Positions 52,023-61,844 are shown, counted from the first letter of the stretch. The stretch is 64,000 nt of DNA from Pseudoalteromonas rubra (GCF_000238295.3 NZ_AHCD03000030.1:1-64000); one strand, 5' to 3'. A program made the numbers and translations. The notes: generated from the sequence alone by a model not told the origin.

Positions 52023-52967
52023 TCAGTCTTTGCGTTGTTTGCGGGCTCTGGGGTGCGCGCTGTCGTACACTTTGGCCAGGTGGCCAAAATCGACATGGGT
52101 GTAGACCTGGGTAGCAGATAAACTGGTGTGGCCTAACATCTCTTGTATGGCCCGCAGATCACCACTGGATTCGAGCAAGTGCGTGGCAAAGGAGTGGCGT
52201 AGTTTATGGGGATGAATGGTGCCCGTTATTCCCTGGCGGATCCCCCACTCCTGCATTCTGGCACGCACATGGCGGGCCGAAATACGGTTTTTTCGTTTAC
52301 TGACAAACAGCGCTGGCTCATCGGCATGGGCAAATTGCGGACGGTGTTTTAACCACTGTGCAATGGCGTCCAGGGCTTTGGAGCCAACCGGCACAACTCG
52401 CTCTTTGTTACCCTTACCCAGTACCCGGATTTCGCCATCGCGGATATCATGCAGGTTAGCATTGACCAGCTCACTGACTCGCAGCCCGCTGGAATACATC
52501 AGTTCCATCATGGCCTTGTCGCGCACGGCAAGCACATCGTCATCCTCAATATCCAGCAGTTGCGCCATCTGATCCACATCCAGACTTTTAGGGAGCGGTT
52601 TTTGAAACTTTGGCCCTCGTAGCCCTTGTGCCGGGTTATGGGTGTCATGGTTGACGGATTGCTTATGCTGTAAAAACTTGTACAAGCTGCGTACACAGCT
52701 GAGCTTTAGGTTGATACTACGTGGATTATACTGTCGGCTGCGCAACTGCACTGAGTAACGCCTGACCAGCTCACTGTTGACGGCCAGCCAGTGATCACAG
52801 TGTGGGGCAAAAAACGCGGCGGCTTGCAATAATTGGCGCTGATATTGTCCGAGTGTGTGTGCCGAGTACTGGCGCTCAAACTTTAGATACGCGGCAAAGT
52901 CAGCAATTGGCTCCAGCCAGCCCGGGCCGAGCGCATTGGGGTTTGCATCAAGGTGCGGCTTGCTCAT
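52023..52967 (-). CDS. xerC: Tyrosine recombinase XerC
   Basis: The 314-residue protein has an N-terminal SAM-like domain (about 15-105) and a catalytic domain with SSGLRVSEL (Arg), HKLRHSFATHLLE (His and Arg), LGHTSLSATQVYTHVDF (His and nucleophile Tyr). With XerD it resolves chromosome dimers at dif. It overlaps the DUF484 gene by 4 bp, the usual order next to dapF. No dif site was found in the window. Confidence 0.93.
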   Translation of the reverse strand: MSKPHLDANPNALGPGWLEPIADFAAYLKFERQYSAHTLGQYQRQLLQAAAFFAPHCDHWLAVNSELVRRYSVQLRSRQYNPRSINLKLSCVRSLYKFLQHKQSVNHDTHNPAQGLRGPKFQKPLPKSLDVDQMAQLLDIEDDDVLAVRDKAMMELMYSSGLRVSELVNANLHDIRDGEIRVLGKGNKERVVPVGSKALDAIAQWLKHRPQFAHADEPALFVSKRKNRISARHVRARMQEWGIRQGITGTIHPHKLRHSFATHLLESSGDLRAIQEMLGHTSLSATQVYTHVDFGHLAKVYDSAHPRARKQRKD

Positions 52968-53608
52968 GCCAGATGCTGCAATCTGAGCTGCAAAGAAGAC
53001 ACCAGCTCACTGACAAACAAATCCCCATTGCCGGGGGCAAAGTGATCGGCGCAGTGACTTGCAAAGACTAATACCGCATGTGTGTTATCGCTCTCTCCGA
53101 GTGGATAGAGAGCAAAGGATTGACAGCGGGTGTCTGTGATCAGGCTGCTACGTTCTGAGGCGCTCAGACGACCCAGGTAACGGTTACACTCCTTCAGACG
53201 GCTGTGCCTGAGCGCGTTGACCGCACGGGCCTGCTCACTGTCGTCATTGAGGTTGACCAGTTGGCAGTGACTGACGTTAGGCAGCTGTGTTAATTCATCA
53301 CTCAATAACTCACTCAGCGCACCGACATCCTGACATTGCCAGAGGCGTCGCTGACACTCGCTGAACAAACGATAAATTTGTTCATTCTCTTGTGCATGCG
53401 CGACCATCTGCGCAATTTGTTTTTGCTGTTGCTGATTTTGCTCACGCAATGTGCGTTGTTGCAATAACGCCAGGTTAGGCGCACCTTGCGTCTCATTATA
53501 CAGATTCAGCTCCAGCAGCAGGTAAGGATGCGCCAGCAAAAAATCAGGGTGCTGGTGGAGAAATGCCTGTACCTGCTCGGGTGTCAGTGGCTCTGAAGAG
53601 TGGCTCAT
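52964..53608 (-). CDS. DUF484 (GAF-like) protein
   Basis: The 214-residue protein has EQVQAFLHQHPDFLLAHPYLLLEL at the N-terminus, a coiled coil (about 45-75) and a GAF-like C-terminal domain. DUF484 genes nearly always lie between dapF and xerC; function unknown. It overlaps dapF and xerC by 4 bp each, so translation is coupled along the operon. Confidence 0.9.
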   Translation of the reverse strand: MSHSSEPLTPEQVQAFLHQHPDFLLAHPYLLLELNLYNETQGAPNLALLQQRTLREQNQQQQKQIAQMVAHAQENEQIYRLFSECQRRLWQCQDVGALSELLSDELTQLPNVSHCQLVNLNDDSEQARAVNALRHSRLKECNRYLGRLSASERSSLITDTRCQSFALYPLGESDNTHAVLVFASHCADHFAPGNGDLFVSELVSSLQLRLQHLA

Positions 53609-54435
53609 AATGCAATTTGTCCGTCGAAGACGTGTTCTGCCGGACCGGTCATTTTGACGCTTTGCCCTGGCCCGTTCCAGCGTATCTGAATACTACCACC
53701 GGGTAAGTCGACGCGCACTGTGCTGGCCAGTTTATCCTGAGCAATACCGATCACCGCAGCGGCGCACGCTCCACTGCCGCATGCCAGCGTTTCCGCAGCT
53801 CCTCGCTCCCAGACACGCAGCTTGATGTGTTCACGATTAATGATTTGCATAAAGCCAATATTAGCACGCTTTGGAAAACGTTCGTGTTGCTCCAGTAAAG
53901 GGCCCAACGTGTCAACGTCTGCCTGTTCAATGTCCTCGACTTCTATCACACAATGGGGATTACCCATGGAAACCACGCCACAAAAGACGGTATGTTCCTC
54001 GGCACGCAAAATATAGGTTTGCTCTTGTTGCTTTGCCTTAAATGGGACCTGCGCAGGCGCAAACTCGGGTTTGCCCATGTTGACCGTAACCTGACCATCT
54101 TTTTCGGTGAACAGGGTAATGTTGCCACCTTTGGTGGAGACACTCACTTTATGCTTATTGGTCAGACCCTTCATGCGTACAAAGCGGGCAAAGCAGCGCG
54201 CGCCATTTCCGCATTGTTCTACTTCGGTGCCGTCGGCATTGAATATGCGGTAGTGAAAGTCCAGGTCCGGGGAATAGGGCGGCTCAACCAAAAGCAGCTG
54301 ATCGAAACCGATGCCAAAATTACGGTGTGCCAGTTTACGGATCTGGTCTCGTGACAAAAAGACATTCTGGGTCACGTTATCCACGACAACGAAGTCATTA
54401 CCCAAACCATGCATCTTAGAAAAATTTACAAACAT
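53605..54435 (-). CDS. dapF: Diaminopimelate epimerase
   Basis: The 276-residue enzyme has both catalytic cysteines (GNGARCFARF and ACGSGACAA) and the signatures FSKMHGLGNDFVVVD and GNPHCVIEVED. It turns LL- into meso-diaminopimelate for lysine and peptidoglycan. It lies 89 bp after lysA, which uses its product. Confidence 0.95.
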   Translation of the reverse strand: MFVNFSKMHGLGNDFVVVDNVTQNVFLSRDQIRKLAHRNFGIGFDQLLLVEPPYSPDLDFHYRIFNADGTEVEQCGNGARCFARFVRMKGLTNKHKVSVSTKGGNITLFTEKDGQVTVNMGKPEFAPAQVPFKAKQQEQTYILRAEEHTVFCGVVSMGNPHCVIEVEDIEQADVDTLGPLLEQHERFPKRANIGFMQIINREHIKLRVWERGAAETLACGSGACAAAVIGIAQDKLASTVRVDLPGGSIQIRWNGPGQSVKMTGPAEHVFDGQIAL

Positions 54436-54524
54436 AAAGCCTTATCTATTTTGGTGTCGGCGGCCAGTATGCGCCGCACCTATTTTATGATTGTGATAAC
54501 CCTACTTTGCCATGCTGTGCGCCA

Positions 54525-55778
54525 TTACGGAAGCACTTGCTCACCCTGCCACAGTGATTCCAAAGTCTCTCTTTTGCGGATCAAGTGACAAGTATCGCCA
54601 TCGACCATGATTTCTGCAATCCGAGGGCGTGAATTGTAATTCGAACTCATCGTAAAGCCATAGGCACCCGCACCGCGTTGCGCCAGCAGATCACCGGGTT
54701 GAATAGCCAGCGGTCTGTCTTTACCGATAAAGTCACCTGTTTCACACACCGGGCCCACAACATCATAGGTGTGCAATGGGGTATCGTCCTGTCTGGGGGC
54801 AACGGCGATGATTTGTTGCCAGGCCTGATACAGCGACGGCCGCAACATATCATTCATGCCCGCATCAACAATGGCAAAGTGTTTATCCTTGGTTGGCTTG
54901 AGGTATTCCACTTTGGTGACCAACAGCCCGGCGTTGGCGGCAATGGCACGGCCAGGTTCAAAAATCAGTTCCAGATGTTGATAGTCAGCCAGTCGCGCTT
55001 TGACCTCAGCCGCATAGGCACTGGGATGAGGTGGCTTTTCGCTGTCGTACGGCACACCCAGGCCACCGCCAATGTCCAGATGCTTCAGTGTGATACCGGC
55101 TGATTCCAGCGTCTGAACCAAGGCCAGTACTTTATCCAGTGCGGCAATAAAGGGGGTAACTTCAGTAAGCTGTGAGCCGATGTGGAAGTCTATGCCCACC
55201 ACCTCAAGACCCGGCAAAGCGCAAGCCAGTTGATAGACATTAAAGGCTTCTTTGATATCGATACCAAACTTGTTTTCTTTTAGCCCGGTGGAAATATAGG
55301 GGTGTGTTTTGGCATCTATGTCCGGATTAACACGAATTGAAACAGGCGCGAGCAGATTGAGCTCTCTGGCGACTTCGCTGATGCGATGCAGTTCAGCAGC
55401 GGACTCGACATTAAAACACTTGATGCCTGTTTTGAGTGCAAAAGCGATTTCCTGTGCAGTTTTCGCTACACCAGAAAACACAATTTTGGCCGGGTCGCCG
55501 CCTGCTTTGAGCACCCGTGCTAGCTCACCCTGCGAGACAATATCAAAGCCTGCACCGAGTCTTGCGAGGACATTGAGTACCGCCAGGTTGCTGTTGGCTT
55601 TGACGGCATAACAAACCAGGTGCGGATGTCCCTGTGCTGCATCGGTGAATGCATGATAATGACGCTCCAGCGTCTTGCGTGAATACACATAACAGGGCGT
55701 ACCATATTGTGCGGCGATGTCACTTATGGGCACTTGCTCGGCATGCAATTGGTTATCCTGGTAGTGAAAGAAATCCAT
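54525..55778 (-). CDS. lysA: Diaminopimelate decarboxylase
   Basis: The 417-residue PLP enzyme has YAVKANSN (PLP lysine), DIGGGLGV (phosphate loop) and VGPVCETGDFIGKDRPL (active-site Cys). It makes lysine from meso-diaminopimelate. The gene begins directly after the lptM stop codon. Confidence 0.95.
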   Translation of the reverse strand: MDFFHYQDNQLHAEQVPISDIAAQYGTPCYVYSRKTLERHYHAFTDAAQGHPHLVCYAVKANSNLAVLNVLARLGAGFDIVSQGELARVLKAGGDPAKIVFSGVAKTAQEIAFALKTGIKCFNVESAAELHRISEVARELNLLAPVSIRVNPDIDAKTHPYISTGLKENKFGIDIKEAFNVYQLACALPGLEVVGIDFHIGSQLTEVTPFIAALDKVLALVQTLESAGITLKHLDIGGGLGVPYDSEKPPHPSAYAAEVKARLADYQHLELIFEPGRAIAANAGLLVTKVEYLKPTKDKHFAIVDAGMNDMLRPSLYQAWQQIIAVAPRQDDTPLHTYDVVGPVCETGDFIGKDRPLAIQPGDLLAQRGAGAYGFTMSSNYNSRPRIAEIMVDGDTCHLIRKRETLESLWQGEQVLP

Positions 55779-55976
55779 TTACGACTCCTGTTTCGTATCA
55801 TCGTCTTCAGACGGTGTAGTATCCTGAGCAGGCTGAGGTGCTTGCTCGGGCGCATTGGCCGGTTGTGAACGTTGCTCGGGTAAATACAGAGGCCCACTTT
55901 GACCGCATGCACTTAGTAGCAAGAGGCTGGTCAAGATCAGGGTAAATAGGCTAAATTGAGTGTATGTCGCTTTCAT
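55779..55976 (-). CDS. lptM: LPS translocon maturation lipoprotein LptM (YifL)
   Basis: The 65-residue lipoprotein has signal and lipobox LLSAC, then the conserved CGQSGPLYLP start of the mature part (LptM: CGLKGPLYFP). The rest is a disordered acidic, Pro/Gln-rich tail, longer than the minimum. LptM helps mature the LptD outer-membrane translocon. It is first gene of the lysA-dapF-xerC run. Confidence 0.85.
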   Translation of the reverse strand: MKATYTQFSLFTLILTSLLLLSACGQSGPLYLPEQRSQPANAPEQAPQPAQDTTPSEDDDTKQES

Positions 55977-56103
55977 TAGATTAATGATGTCAGTGCCTTT
56001 ATAATCGCAGAGTAACAGAATTGGTAAAAAAAGCAGCTTAGAAAGTAAATTTAATTCCGTCCGAGCGGCGGACTTTCGGGGTTTGCACAGTAAGGATCAA
56101 GCT

Positions 56104-56424
56104 ATGACAGATCATGAATATCATGAGTTAGCCGATGCGTTAATGTTGACCATTGAGGAACAAATTGACGACTGCGAGGTCGACCTGGATTATGAATCGG
56201 CATCCGGGATCCTGGAAATCATTTTTCCGGACCGCAGTAAAATTGTGATTAATAAGCAAGCCCCGCTGCATCAGGTGTGGGTCGCTACTAAGTTTAATGG
56301 GCATCATTTTGAGTTGCGCGATACGCAGTGGATAGATAACCGCAGCGGCGCTGAGTTCTGGCAGTTTATGAGTGATGCTGCCACGCGTCAGGCCGGTCAG
56401 ACCATTGAATGGCAGCACGACTGA
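56104..56424 (+). CDS. cyaY: Frataxin-like iron protein CyaY
   Basis: The 106-residue protein has the frataxin fold: acidic first helix (LTIEEQIDDCEVDLDYE), then LEIIFPDRSKIVINKQAPLHQVWVATK and LRDTQWIDNRSGAEFW. It binds iron and modulates Fe-S assembly with IscS. AAGGA lies 6 bases before ATG 56104. It is divergent from lptM, a common arrangement. Its stop overlaps the next start (TGATG). Confidence 0.93.
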   Translation: MTDHEYHELADALMLTIEEQIDDCEVDLDYESASGILEIIFPDRSKIVINKQAPLHQVWVATKFNGHHFELRDTQWIDNRSGAEFWQFMSDAATRQAGQTIEWQHD

Positions 56425-57077
56425 TGTTGCCGTTTGTAGAATACCCGGCCCAGGGAACCCACAGGGCAAGCGTGATCTGGTTACATGGTCTTGGTGATTC
56501 AGGAGAGGGCTTCTTGCCGATTGCCCCTGAGTTACGATTACCTGCTGAACTGGGCGTACGGTTTGTTTTTCCGCATGCGCCAGAACAACCCGTCACCGTG
56601 AACAATGGTATGGTGATGCGCTCCTGGTATGACATCAAATCCTTTGATCTGGATAAAAGAGCCGACGAAGCGGGTGTGAGAGACTCTGCGAAGTTGGTTG
56701 AAGCGCTTATTGAGGCTGAACTGGCGGCTGGGATCCCAGCAGAACGCATCATCCTGGCTGGTTTTTCGCAAGGCGGGGTGATGGCCCTGCATGTGGCGCC
56801 GCGTTTTAAAGCGCGCCTGGGTGGCGTGATGGCGTTATCTTGCTATATGTGTGCCCCTGAAAAACTTGCGCAACAAGCAGTACAAACCGACCTGAACGTG
56901 TTTATGGCCCATGGCAGCCTGGATCCCGTGGTTCCTATGGTTGCAGGGCGACAAGCATTTGACACCTTACAAGCACAAGGCTATGAAGTAAGCTGGCAGG
57001 ATTACCCGATGCAGCATCAGGTTTGTCAGGAAGAGCTGGAGGCAATTCGCACCTGGTTACTGGCCAGGTTAACGTGA
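56424..57077 (+). CDS. Carboxylesterase/phospholipase-type alpha/beta hydrolase
   Basis: About 217 residues; the start is probably ATG 56424 within TGATG, though an in-frame ATG at 56409 gives five more residues. Motifs are VIWLHGLGDSGEGF (oxyanion hole), GFSQGGVMAL (Ser nucleophile), HGSLDPVVP (Asp) and PMQHQVCQEEL (His). Relatives hydrolyse short-chain esters or lysophospholipids. It is coupled to cyaY. Confidence 0.88.
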   Translation: MLPFVEYPAQGTHRASVIWLHGLGDSGEGFLPIAPELRLPAELGVRFVFPHAPEQPVTVNNGMVMRSWYDIKSFDLDKRADEAGVRDSAKLVEALIEAELAAGIPAERIILAGFSQGGVMALHVAPRFKARLGGVMALSCYMCAPEKLAQQAVQTDLNVFMAHGSLDPVVPMVAGRQAFDTLQAQGYEVSWQDYPMQHQVCQEELEAIRTWLLARLT

Positions 57078-57094
57078 TAACAGAGTGATCCCCC

Positions 57095-57964
57095 ATGACA
57101 CAACGCATTGTGATTAAAACAGCGGTAACGAAAGCAAATGAGGCCCCGGCTAAGTCCATCACATACCAGTACCATTGGCGCCGCATTGGTGTGGTCGGCA
57201 GCGCGGCAGCATGTGGCCTGGCTGCTTTGTTTTATGGGATCGTGAATTCGGTTAGTGCCGATGAGCAGCCTGTGACGACGATGAATACCTACCAGCAAAC
57301 GGCTCAGGCCGACAGTGTAAATGATGCTACTGGTATGGACACATCTGAGCCGATCAATGAGCCCGAAGGTGAGCCTGTCTCTGCGCCATTAGTCTCCGAA
57401 CCGGTAGTGGCTGCATTGCCGCAAGTCACAGCGAATTTGGTTGTGTCGTCAGCAGCGGTAAACAGTCAGGTTGAACCTGTTGAGCTGACCGATGAACAAG
57501 AGGTGGTCGCTGATGAACAGGAGGCCGCTGATCTGACCGTTGACGAAGGCACCAACAATGGTCCGACTAAGCGTTTTGCTGAGGACGCACAGGTTGCCAG
57601 TGTGGCCATGGCTGCTCAGGTGGATACTAAGCACATTAGCCGTGCCGTGCTGACCACAGAAGTGATGAACCGGGAACCGGTGAATGTGCTTAAAGACAGT
57701 GTTGAACAATCGGCCTTTTCGGATAAGCTGTATTTCTTTACCGAAGTACGTGGTTTGCAGGGACAAACCATTCGCCATTTATGGTTTCATCAGGATCAGT
57801 TGATGGCAGAGATTGACTTGGCCATCAGTGCGTACCGGCATCGCACTTACTCCAGCAAAAACATAATGCCCAGCCAAAGTGGTCAGTGGCGTATTGAAGT
57901 GATCACCGCAGATGATCGGCTACTGGCACAAAAAACCTTTAGAATTATCGCAACCGCTCAATAG
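57095..57964 (+). CDS. DUF2914 membrane-anchored protein
   Basis: The 289-residue protein has one helix (about 32-52), an acidic low-complexity stretch (about 60-165) and a C-terminal DUF2914 domain (about 190-285) with YFFTEVRGLQGQTIRHLWFHQ and WRIEVITADDRLLA. Function unknown. It sits 17 bp after the esterase and 19 bp before hemC. Confidence 0.85.
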   Translation: MTQRIVIKTAVTKANEAPAKSITYQYHWRRIGVVGSAAACGLAALFYGIVNSVSADEQPVTTMNTYQQTAQADSVNDATGMDTSEPINEPEGEPVSAPLVSEPVVAALPQVTANLVVSSAAVNSQVEPVELTDEQEVVADEQEAADLTVDEGTNNGPTKRFAEDAQVASVAMAAQVDTKHISRAVLTTEVMNREPVNVLKDSVEQSAFSDKLYFFTEVRGLQGQTIRHLWFHQDQLMAEIDLAISAYRHRTYSSKNIMPSQSGQWRIEVITADDRLLAQKTFRIIATAQ

Positions 57965-57983
57965 TGAGCAGACTGAGTAAAGC

Positions 57984-58922
57984 ATGACGACGAAAAAAAA
58001 TGTGTTGCGCATCGCAACAAGAAAAAGTGCGCTGGCCTTATGGCAGGCCGAATATGTGAAAGCTGAACTGGAAAAATTTCATACCGAGCTGACGGTTGAA
58101 CTGGTGCCTATGTCGACCAAAGGCGACAAAATTCTGGATACCCCTCTGGCGAAAATCGGTGGCAAGGGACTGTTCGTGAAAGAGCTGGAACAGGCCATGC
58201 TGGAAGGGCGTGCGGATATTGCCGTACACTCGATGAAAGATGTCCCTGTTGATTTCCCAGACGGTTTGGAATTGCACACCATTTGTGAGCGCGAAGATCC
58301 CCGTGATGCATTTGTTTCGAACCGCTACCAGTCGCTGTCTGAGCTTCCGGCAGGTGCTGTTGTCGGTACTTCAAGCCTGCGTCGCCAATGTCAGATCCGG
58401 GCCCAGCGTCCGGATTTGGTGATCAAAGATTTACGTGGCAATGTGAATACCCGCCTGGCTAAGCTGGATGCCGGTGAGTTTGATGCCATTATACTTGCCG
58501 CCGCGGGCTTGATCCGACTGGAGATGGCTGAGCGGATCGCCAGTTTTGTGCGTGTTGAAGACTCACTACCTGCCAATGGTCAGGGGGCCGTGGGTATTGA
58601 ATGTCGCAGTGACGATGCACAGGTTCAGGCCTGGCTTGCCCCGCTTGAACACAGTGAAACGCGTATGCGGGTGCTGGCTGAGCGTGCAATGAACCGTCGT
58701 CTGGAAGGCGGTTGTCAGGTGCCGATTGGCGCTTATGCAGAAATCGACGGCGAGCAACTTACCTTGCGTGGACTGGTTGGTGCGATAGACGGTAGCCAGA
58801 TCTTACGTGGCGAGCAAAGCGGACCGGTTGCCGATGCTGAGCAATTGGGGATCCGCCTGGCGGAATCTTTGCTGGCACAAGGTGCGGACCAAATTCTGGC
58901 TGAGGTTTACCGGGACAACTAA
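57984..58922 (+). CDS. hemC: Porphobilinogen deaminase (hydroxymethylbilane synthase)
   Basis: The 312-residue enzyme has RIATRKSALALWQAEYV, VHSMKDVPVDFPDGL, GTSSLRRQCQIR and RRLEGGCQVPIGAY, whose Cys carries the dipyrromethane cofactor. It joins four porphobilinogen units. It is first of hemC-hemDX-hemY. Confidence 0.96.
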   Translation: MTTKKNVLRIATRKSALALWQAEYVKAELEKFHTELTVELVPMSTKGDKILDTPLAKIGGKGLFVKELEQAMLEGRADIAVHSMKDVPVDFPDGLELHTICEREDPRDAFVSNRYQSLSELPAGAVVGTSSLRRQCQIRAQRPDLVIKDLRGNVNTRLAKLDAGEFDAIILAAAGLIRLEMAERIASFVRVEDSLPANGQGAVGIECRSDDAQVQAWLAPLEHSETRMRVLAERAMNRRLEGGCQVPIGAYAEIDGEQLTLRGLVGAIDGSQILRGEQSGPVADAEQLGIRLAESLLAQGADQILAEVYRDN

Positions 58923-58923
58923 T

Positions 58924-60723
58924 GTGAAACTAGCCATCACCCGCCCGGCAGGCAAAGGAACGTTGCTTGGTGAACAGCTCGAAGCGCAGGGGATCAGCTG
59001 TGACTGTACCCCCGTGCTGGAGCTGGTAAAGCTGCCAGTCAGTGAGACTGAACTGGCACCCATCATGGAAGCTGAGCAGCTGATTTTCATTTCTCAGGAT
59101 GCGGTGTATTACCTGGCCCAGCATCAGCCTACCTTTTCCCCCGACTGTCAGTTTTTTGCTGTAGGTGAAAAAACCGCAGCGGCCATAGACGCCTGTTTTG
59201 ACCGTCGTGCCATTGTACCCGAGCAGCATGATTCAGAGGGGTTACTCGCCTTGCCCGCACTGCAACAGATTGAGGATAATCGGGTTGTGGTGGTCAAAGG
59301 ACGAGGTGGACGCACGCTGATCAACAAGATGCTCAAACAGCGCGGCGCCCGAGTATCACATTGTGTGGTGTATGAGCGGATCCCGGCTGCCACCGGATCT
59401 GATATCTGGTTGGACCACTGGCAAAGGCAAGGCATTGACGGTATAGTGATCACCAGTAATGCGGCCATTGATGCCATCTTTAATACCCAGCAGAGCGAAT
59501 TACTAAACTGGCTGAGCAGCCGTCGGTTTTATCTGGTCAGTCAACGCAGTGCAGAATACCTTCGCGAACAATACGCGATAAAGGACAAACAAATCGCCAT
59601 CAGTGCAGGCGCCGATAACGATGCGTTACTGGCCTGCATTATGGATAATCAGCCCCGCCAAGGTGGAACTATGACAGAACAACAACAAAGTCAGTCAGGC
59701 CCTCAGTCTTCGGATAAGTCACCCAAACCCGCCGCTGTGTCGGGCAAAATCAGCAAAACGGCCGTCCTGGCTCTGCTGGTGGCGCTGACTTCCGGGGTCG
59801 GGGCTGCGGGTGTCTATTATCTGGGACAGCAGCAGCTGATTCAGTATCAGCAAACGCTGGCTCAACTGACTCAGGATAATCAGCAATTGCAAGGTGAACT
59901 GGCGTCGAGTAAACAGACACTTGCTGAGCTACATGGGCAGCTGGCGCAACGTGACCAAGCGATCGCGCAGCAACTTAAGGCGCAAACGCGTGAACTTGAA
60001 CAGCGACTACAGGCGACCTTACAAACAGCCAAGCAGCAGCTTGGGGGCGCTCAAAAAGCAGAAATAGCCGCGCTGACACGCAGCGCCGAGTTTCAGGCCA
60101 ATATTCAGCGCCACTATCTGGCCGCTGCCGCGACACTGACACGCTTGCACACACTCGTGCGTGAACAAAGCAATACAACGACCGTGCAAACCGCCATTGC
60201 CGCGGATCTTGCGCTCTTGAAAGCTCAGCCTAAACCGCAGCTGGAAGCCCTATATTTGGATCTGCATGGTTATGTGACTCAGGCTGACGATTTGCCGTTA
60301 CAGATCATGACCAAGCCGGCAGATCCGCAAAGCGAACAGCGTGAACTAACGGAGCAGGTGAGTGACTGGAAAGCCAATGCCTGGCGTTCCTGGTTAAAAA
60401 TCCAGGATCAGTTCATTAAGGTTCGCACCCATGATAAACCGGTCATTGATCCGCTGCTGGATGCTCAGGAGCAGCAGCTTATTCGTGCTCAACTGAACAG
60501 TTATCTGCGTCAGGCGCAGACCGCTCTGATGCAGCAACAGCAGAGTGTGTATTTCACCGCACTGGAAGGTGCCGGCATGACCTTAGCGCGTTATTACCGC
60601 TCTGATAACAGTGCAGTGGTTGCGATGCAGGCAGGTTTGAAAGCGCTGCAACAAAAAGAGTTTGCAGCTCAGGCAACACTTGAGTTGCAGACCCCACAGG
60701 CGGTGAAGGAGTGGTTACAATGA
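58924..60723 (+). CDS. hemDX: Fused uroporphyrinogen-III synthase HemD and HemX
   Basis: One 599-residue frame from GTG 58924 (KLAITRPAGKG) covers HemD (1-245, ending near DALLACIMDNQPRQGG) and HemX (250-599). HemX has a membrane helix near 280-305 (TAVLALLVALTSGVGAAGVYYL), a Gln-rich coiled coil and a DUF513-type domain. HemD closes hydroxymethylbilane to uroporphyrinogen III; HemX is a membrane protein of unsettled role. No stop separates them. ATG 59671 with AGGTGG 5 bases upstream could also start HemX alone. The HemY start overlaps its stop (ATGA). Confidence 0.88.
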   Translation: MKLAITRPAGKGTLLGEQLEAQGISCDCTPVLELVKLPVSETELAPIMEAEQLIFISQDAVYYLAQHQPTFSPDCQFFAVGEKTAAAIDACFDRRAIVPEQHDSEGLLALPALQQIEDNRVVVVKGRGGRTLINKMLKQRGARVSHCVVYERIPAATGSDIWLDHWQRQGIDGIVITSNAAIDAIFNTQQSELLNWLSSRRFYLVSQRSAEYLREQYAIKDKQIAISAGADNDALLACIMDNQPRQGGTMTEQQQSQSGPQSSDKSPKPAAVSGKISKTAVLALLVALTSGVGAAGVYYLGQQQLIQYQQTLAQLTQDNQQLQGELASSKQTLAELHGQLAQRDQAIAQQLKAQTRELEQRLQATLQTAKQQLGGAQKAEIAALTRSAEFQANIQRHYLAAAATLTRLHTLVREQSNTTTVQTAIAADLALLKAQPKPQLEALYLDLHGYVTQADDLPLQIMTKPADPQSEQRELTEQVSDWKANAWRSWLKIQDQFIKVRTHDKPVIDPLLDAQEQQLIRAQLNSYLRQAQTALMQQQQSVYFTALEGAGMTLARYYRSDNSAVVAMQAGLKALQQKEFAAQATLELQTPQAVKEWLQ

Positions 60724-61823
60724 CACGTACACTGATCTCGATCATTGTGCTGCTGGGCGTGCTGGCAGCAGGCCATTTGTTGATTGACGAAAAAGGCTAC
60801 TTATTGATTGCGGTGAACAACCACACCATAGAGACCTCTTTGTTTGCGCTTGCTGTGATTGTGATTTTTGCTGTGTTGCTGGGTGCTTTGGTACTGAGCG
60901 TGCTGGGTGCACTTTGGCGGACATTTGCTCGTAGCCGTGGCTGGCTAAAAGGGCGCAAAAATAAGCGTCAGCAACAAGCGCTGGAAGCCGCTGTCTGGGC
61001 ATGCATTAATGGTGATGACGCGCAGTTGCAGCAGGCTCTGGCCATCGCTGAGTTGCCAGCACAGTGGCAGGATCAGCAGCGCGCTATGGCGGCAAGGGTT
61101 GCGTTGCAGCAGCAACAGTCTGCACAGGCGCTGGCACAGTTGCAGGGGATGTCTCCAGAGTCACAGGGACAGGTCGCTAAGTTGTGGCTGAAAGCCAATC
61201 AGGGTGAGCAGGCACTGTCCTTGCTGGGTGCACAAATGGATGAGAAAAAAGTTCCGGACAACGTGGTTGCCAGTTACCTTGACGCGTTGATCCAGGCTGA
61301 GCAGCGTGAGCAAGCGTTGACGCTGATCCAGCAAAGACATAAACAATTGCGCTGGTCAGAAGCACGCTGGAAAAAGCACCTCAATGCGTTGCTTGCCATA
61401 GATGACAGTTCGGCGCAGGCGACCTTTAACGCGCTACCCAAAGCGTTGCGTCCTATGGCTGCTGGTGCTTTGACTCAGCAAGCCTTGCGACATGGACAAT
61501 TTGATGCCGTACGTGGTGACTTACTAAAATATCTGAAAAAAGGCCTGTATCAGCAATTGGCTGAGGCATTGCAGTATGCTGGCAGCTCAGATCCCGAGTT
61601 GCGCAAACTGATACAGGCGGCGTTGCAAAAGCAGCCGGAGCAGCCTGAGTTGCTGTTTAGTCTGGCATGTTTGGCCAATGCGCAGGGAGAGTATGAACTG
61701 GCAGCTAAAATATTCGACACGCTGGCAAACTCCCCCTGGCAAACGTTGTGGCAGCAGCAAGCGCAGCGCGCTTATGCCCAGACCGGGCAATTTGACAAAG
61801 CCTACCTGCTGGCCACTCAGTAA
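60720..61823 (+). CDS. hemY: HemY (porphyrin-pathway associated TPR protein)
   Basis: The 367-residue protein has two N-terminal membrane helices (about 5-20 and 40-65) with GYLLIAVNNHTIETSLF between them, then a TPR-like domain (about 90-367). This is the proteobacterial HemY_N type, not the oxidase of the same name in Bacillus. ATG 60720 overlaps the hemDX stop as ATGA. Confidence 0.9.
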   Translation: MTRTLISIIVLLGVLAAGHLLIDEKGYLLIAVNNHTIETSLFALAVIVIFAVLLGALVLSVLGALWRTFARSRGWLKGRKNKRQQQALEAAVWACINGDDAQLQQALAIAELPAQWQDQQRAMAARVALQQQQSAQALAQLQGMSPESQGQVAKLWLKANQGEQALSLLGAQMDEKKVPDNVVASYLDALIQAEQREQALTLIQQRHKQLRWSEARWKKHLNALLAIDDSSAQATFNALPKALRPMAAGALTQQALRHGQFDAVRGDLLKYLKKGLYQQLAEALQYAGSSDPELRKLIQAALQKQPEQPELLFSLACLANAQGEYELAAKIFDTLANSPWQTLWQQQAQRAYAQTGQFDKAYLLATQ

Positions 61824-61844
61824 TAGCAAAATACAGTCAAAAAG

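Noticed and set aside
52023..52967. Phage integrase reading of the tyrosine recombinase
   Set aside because: Sequence motifs and the dapF-DUF484-xerC-yigB order identify it as XerC.
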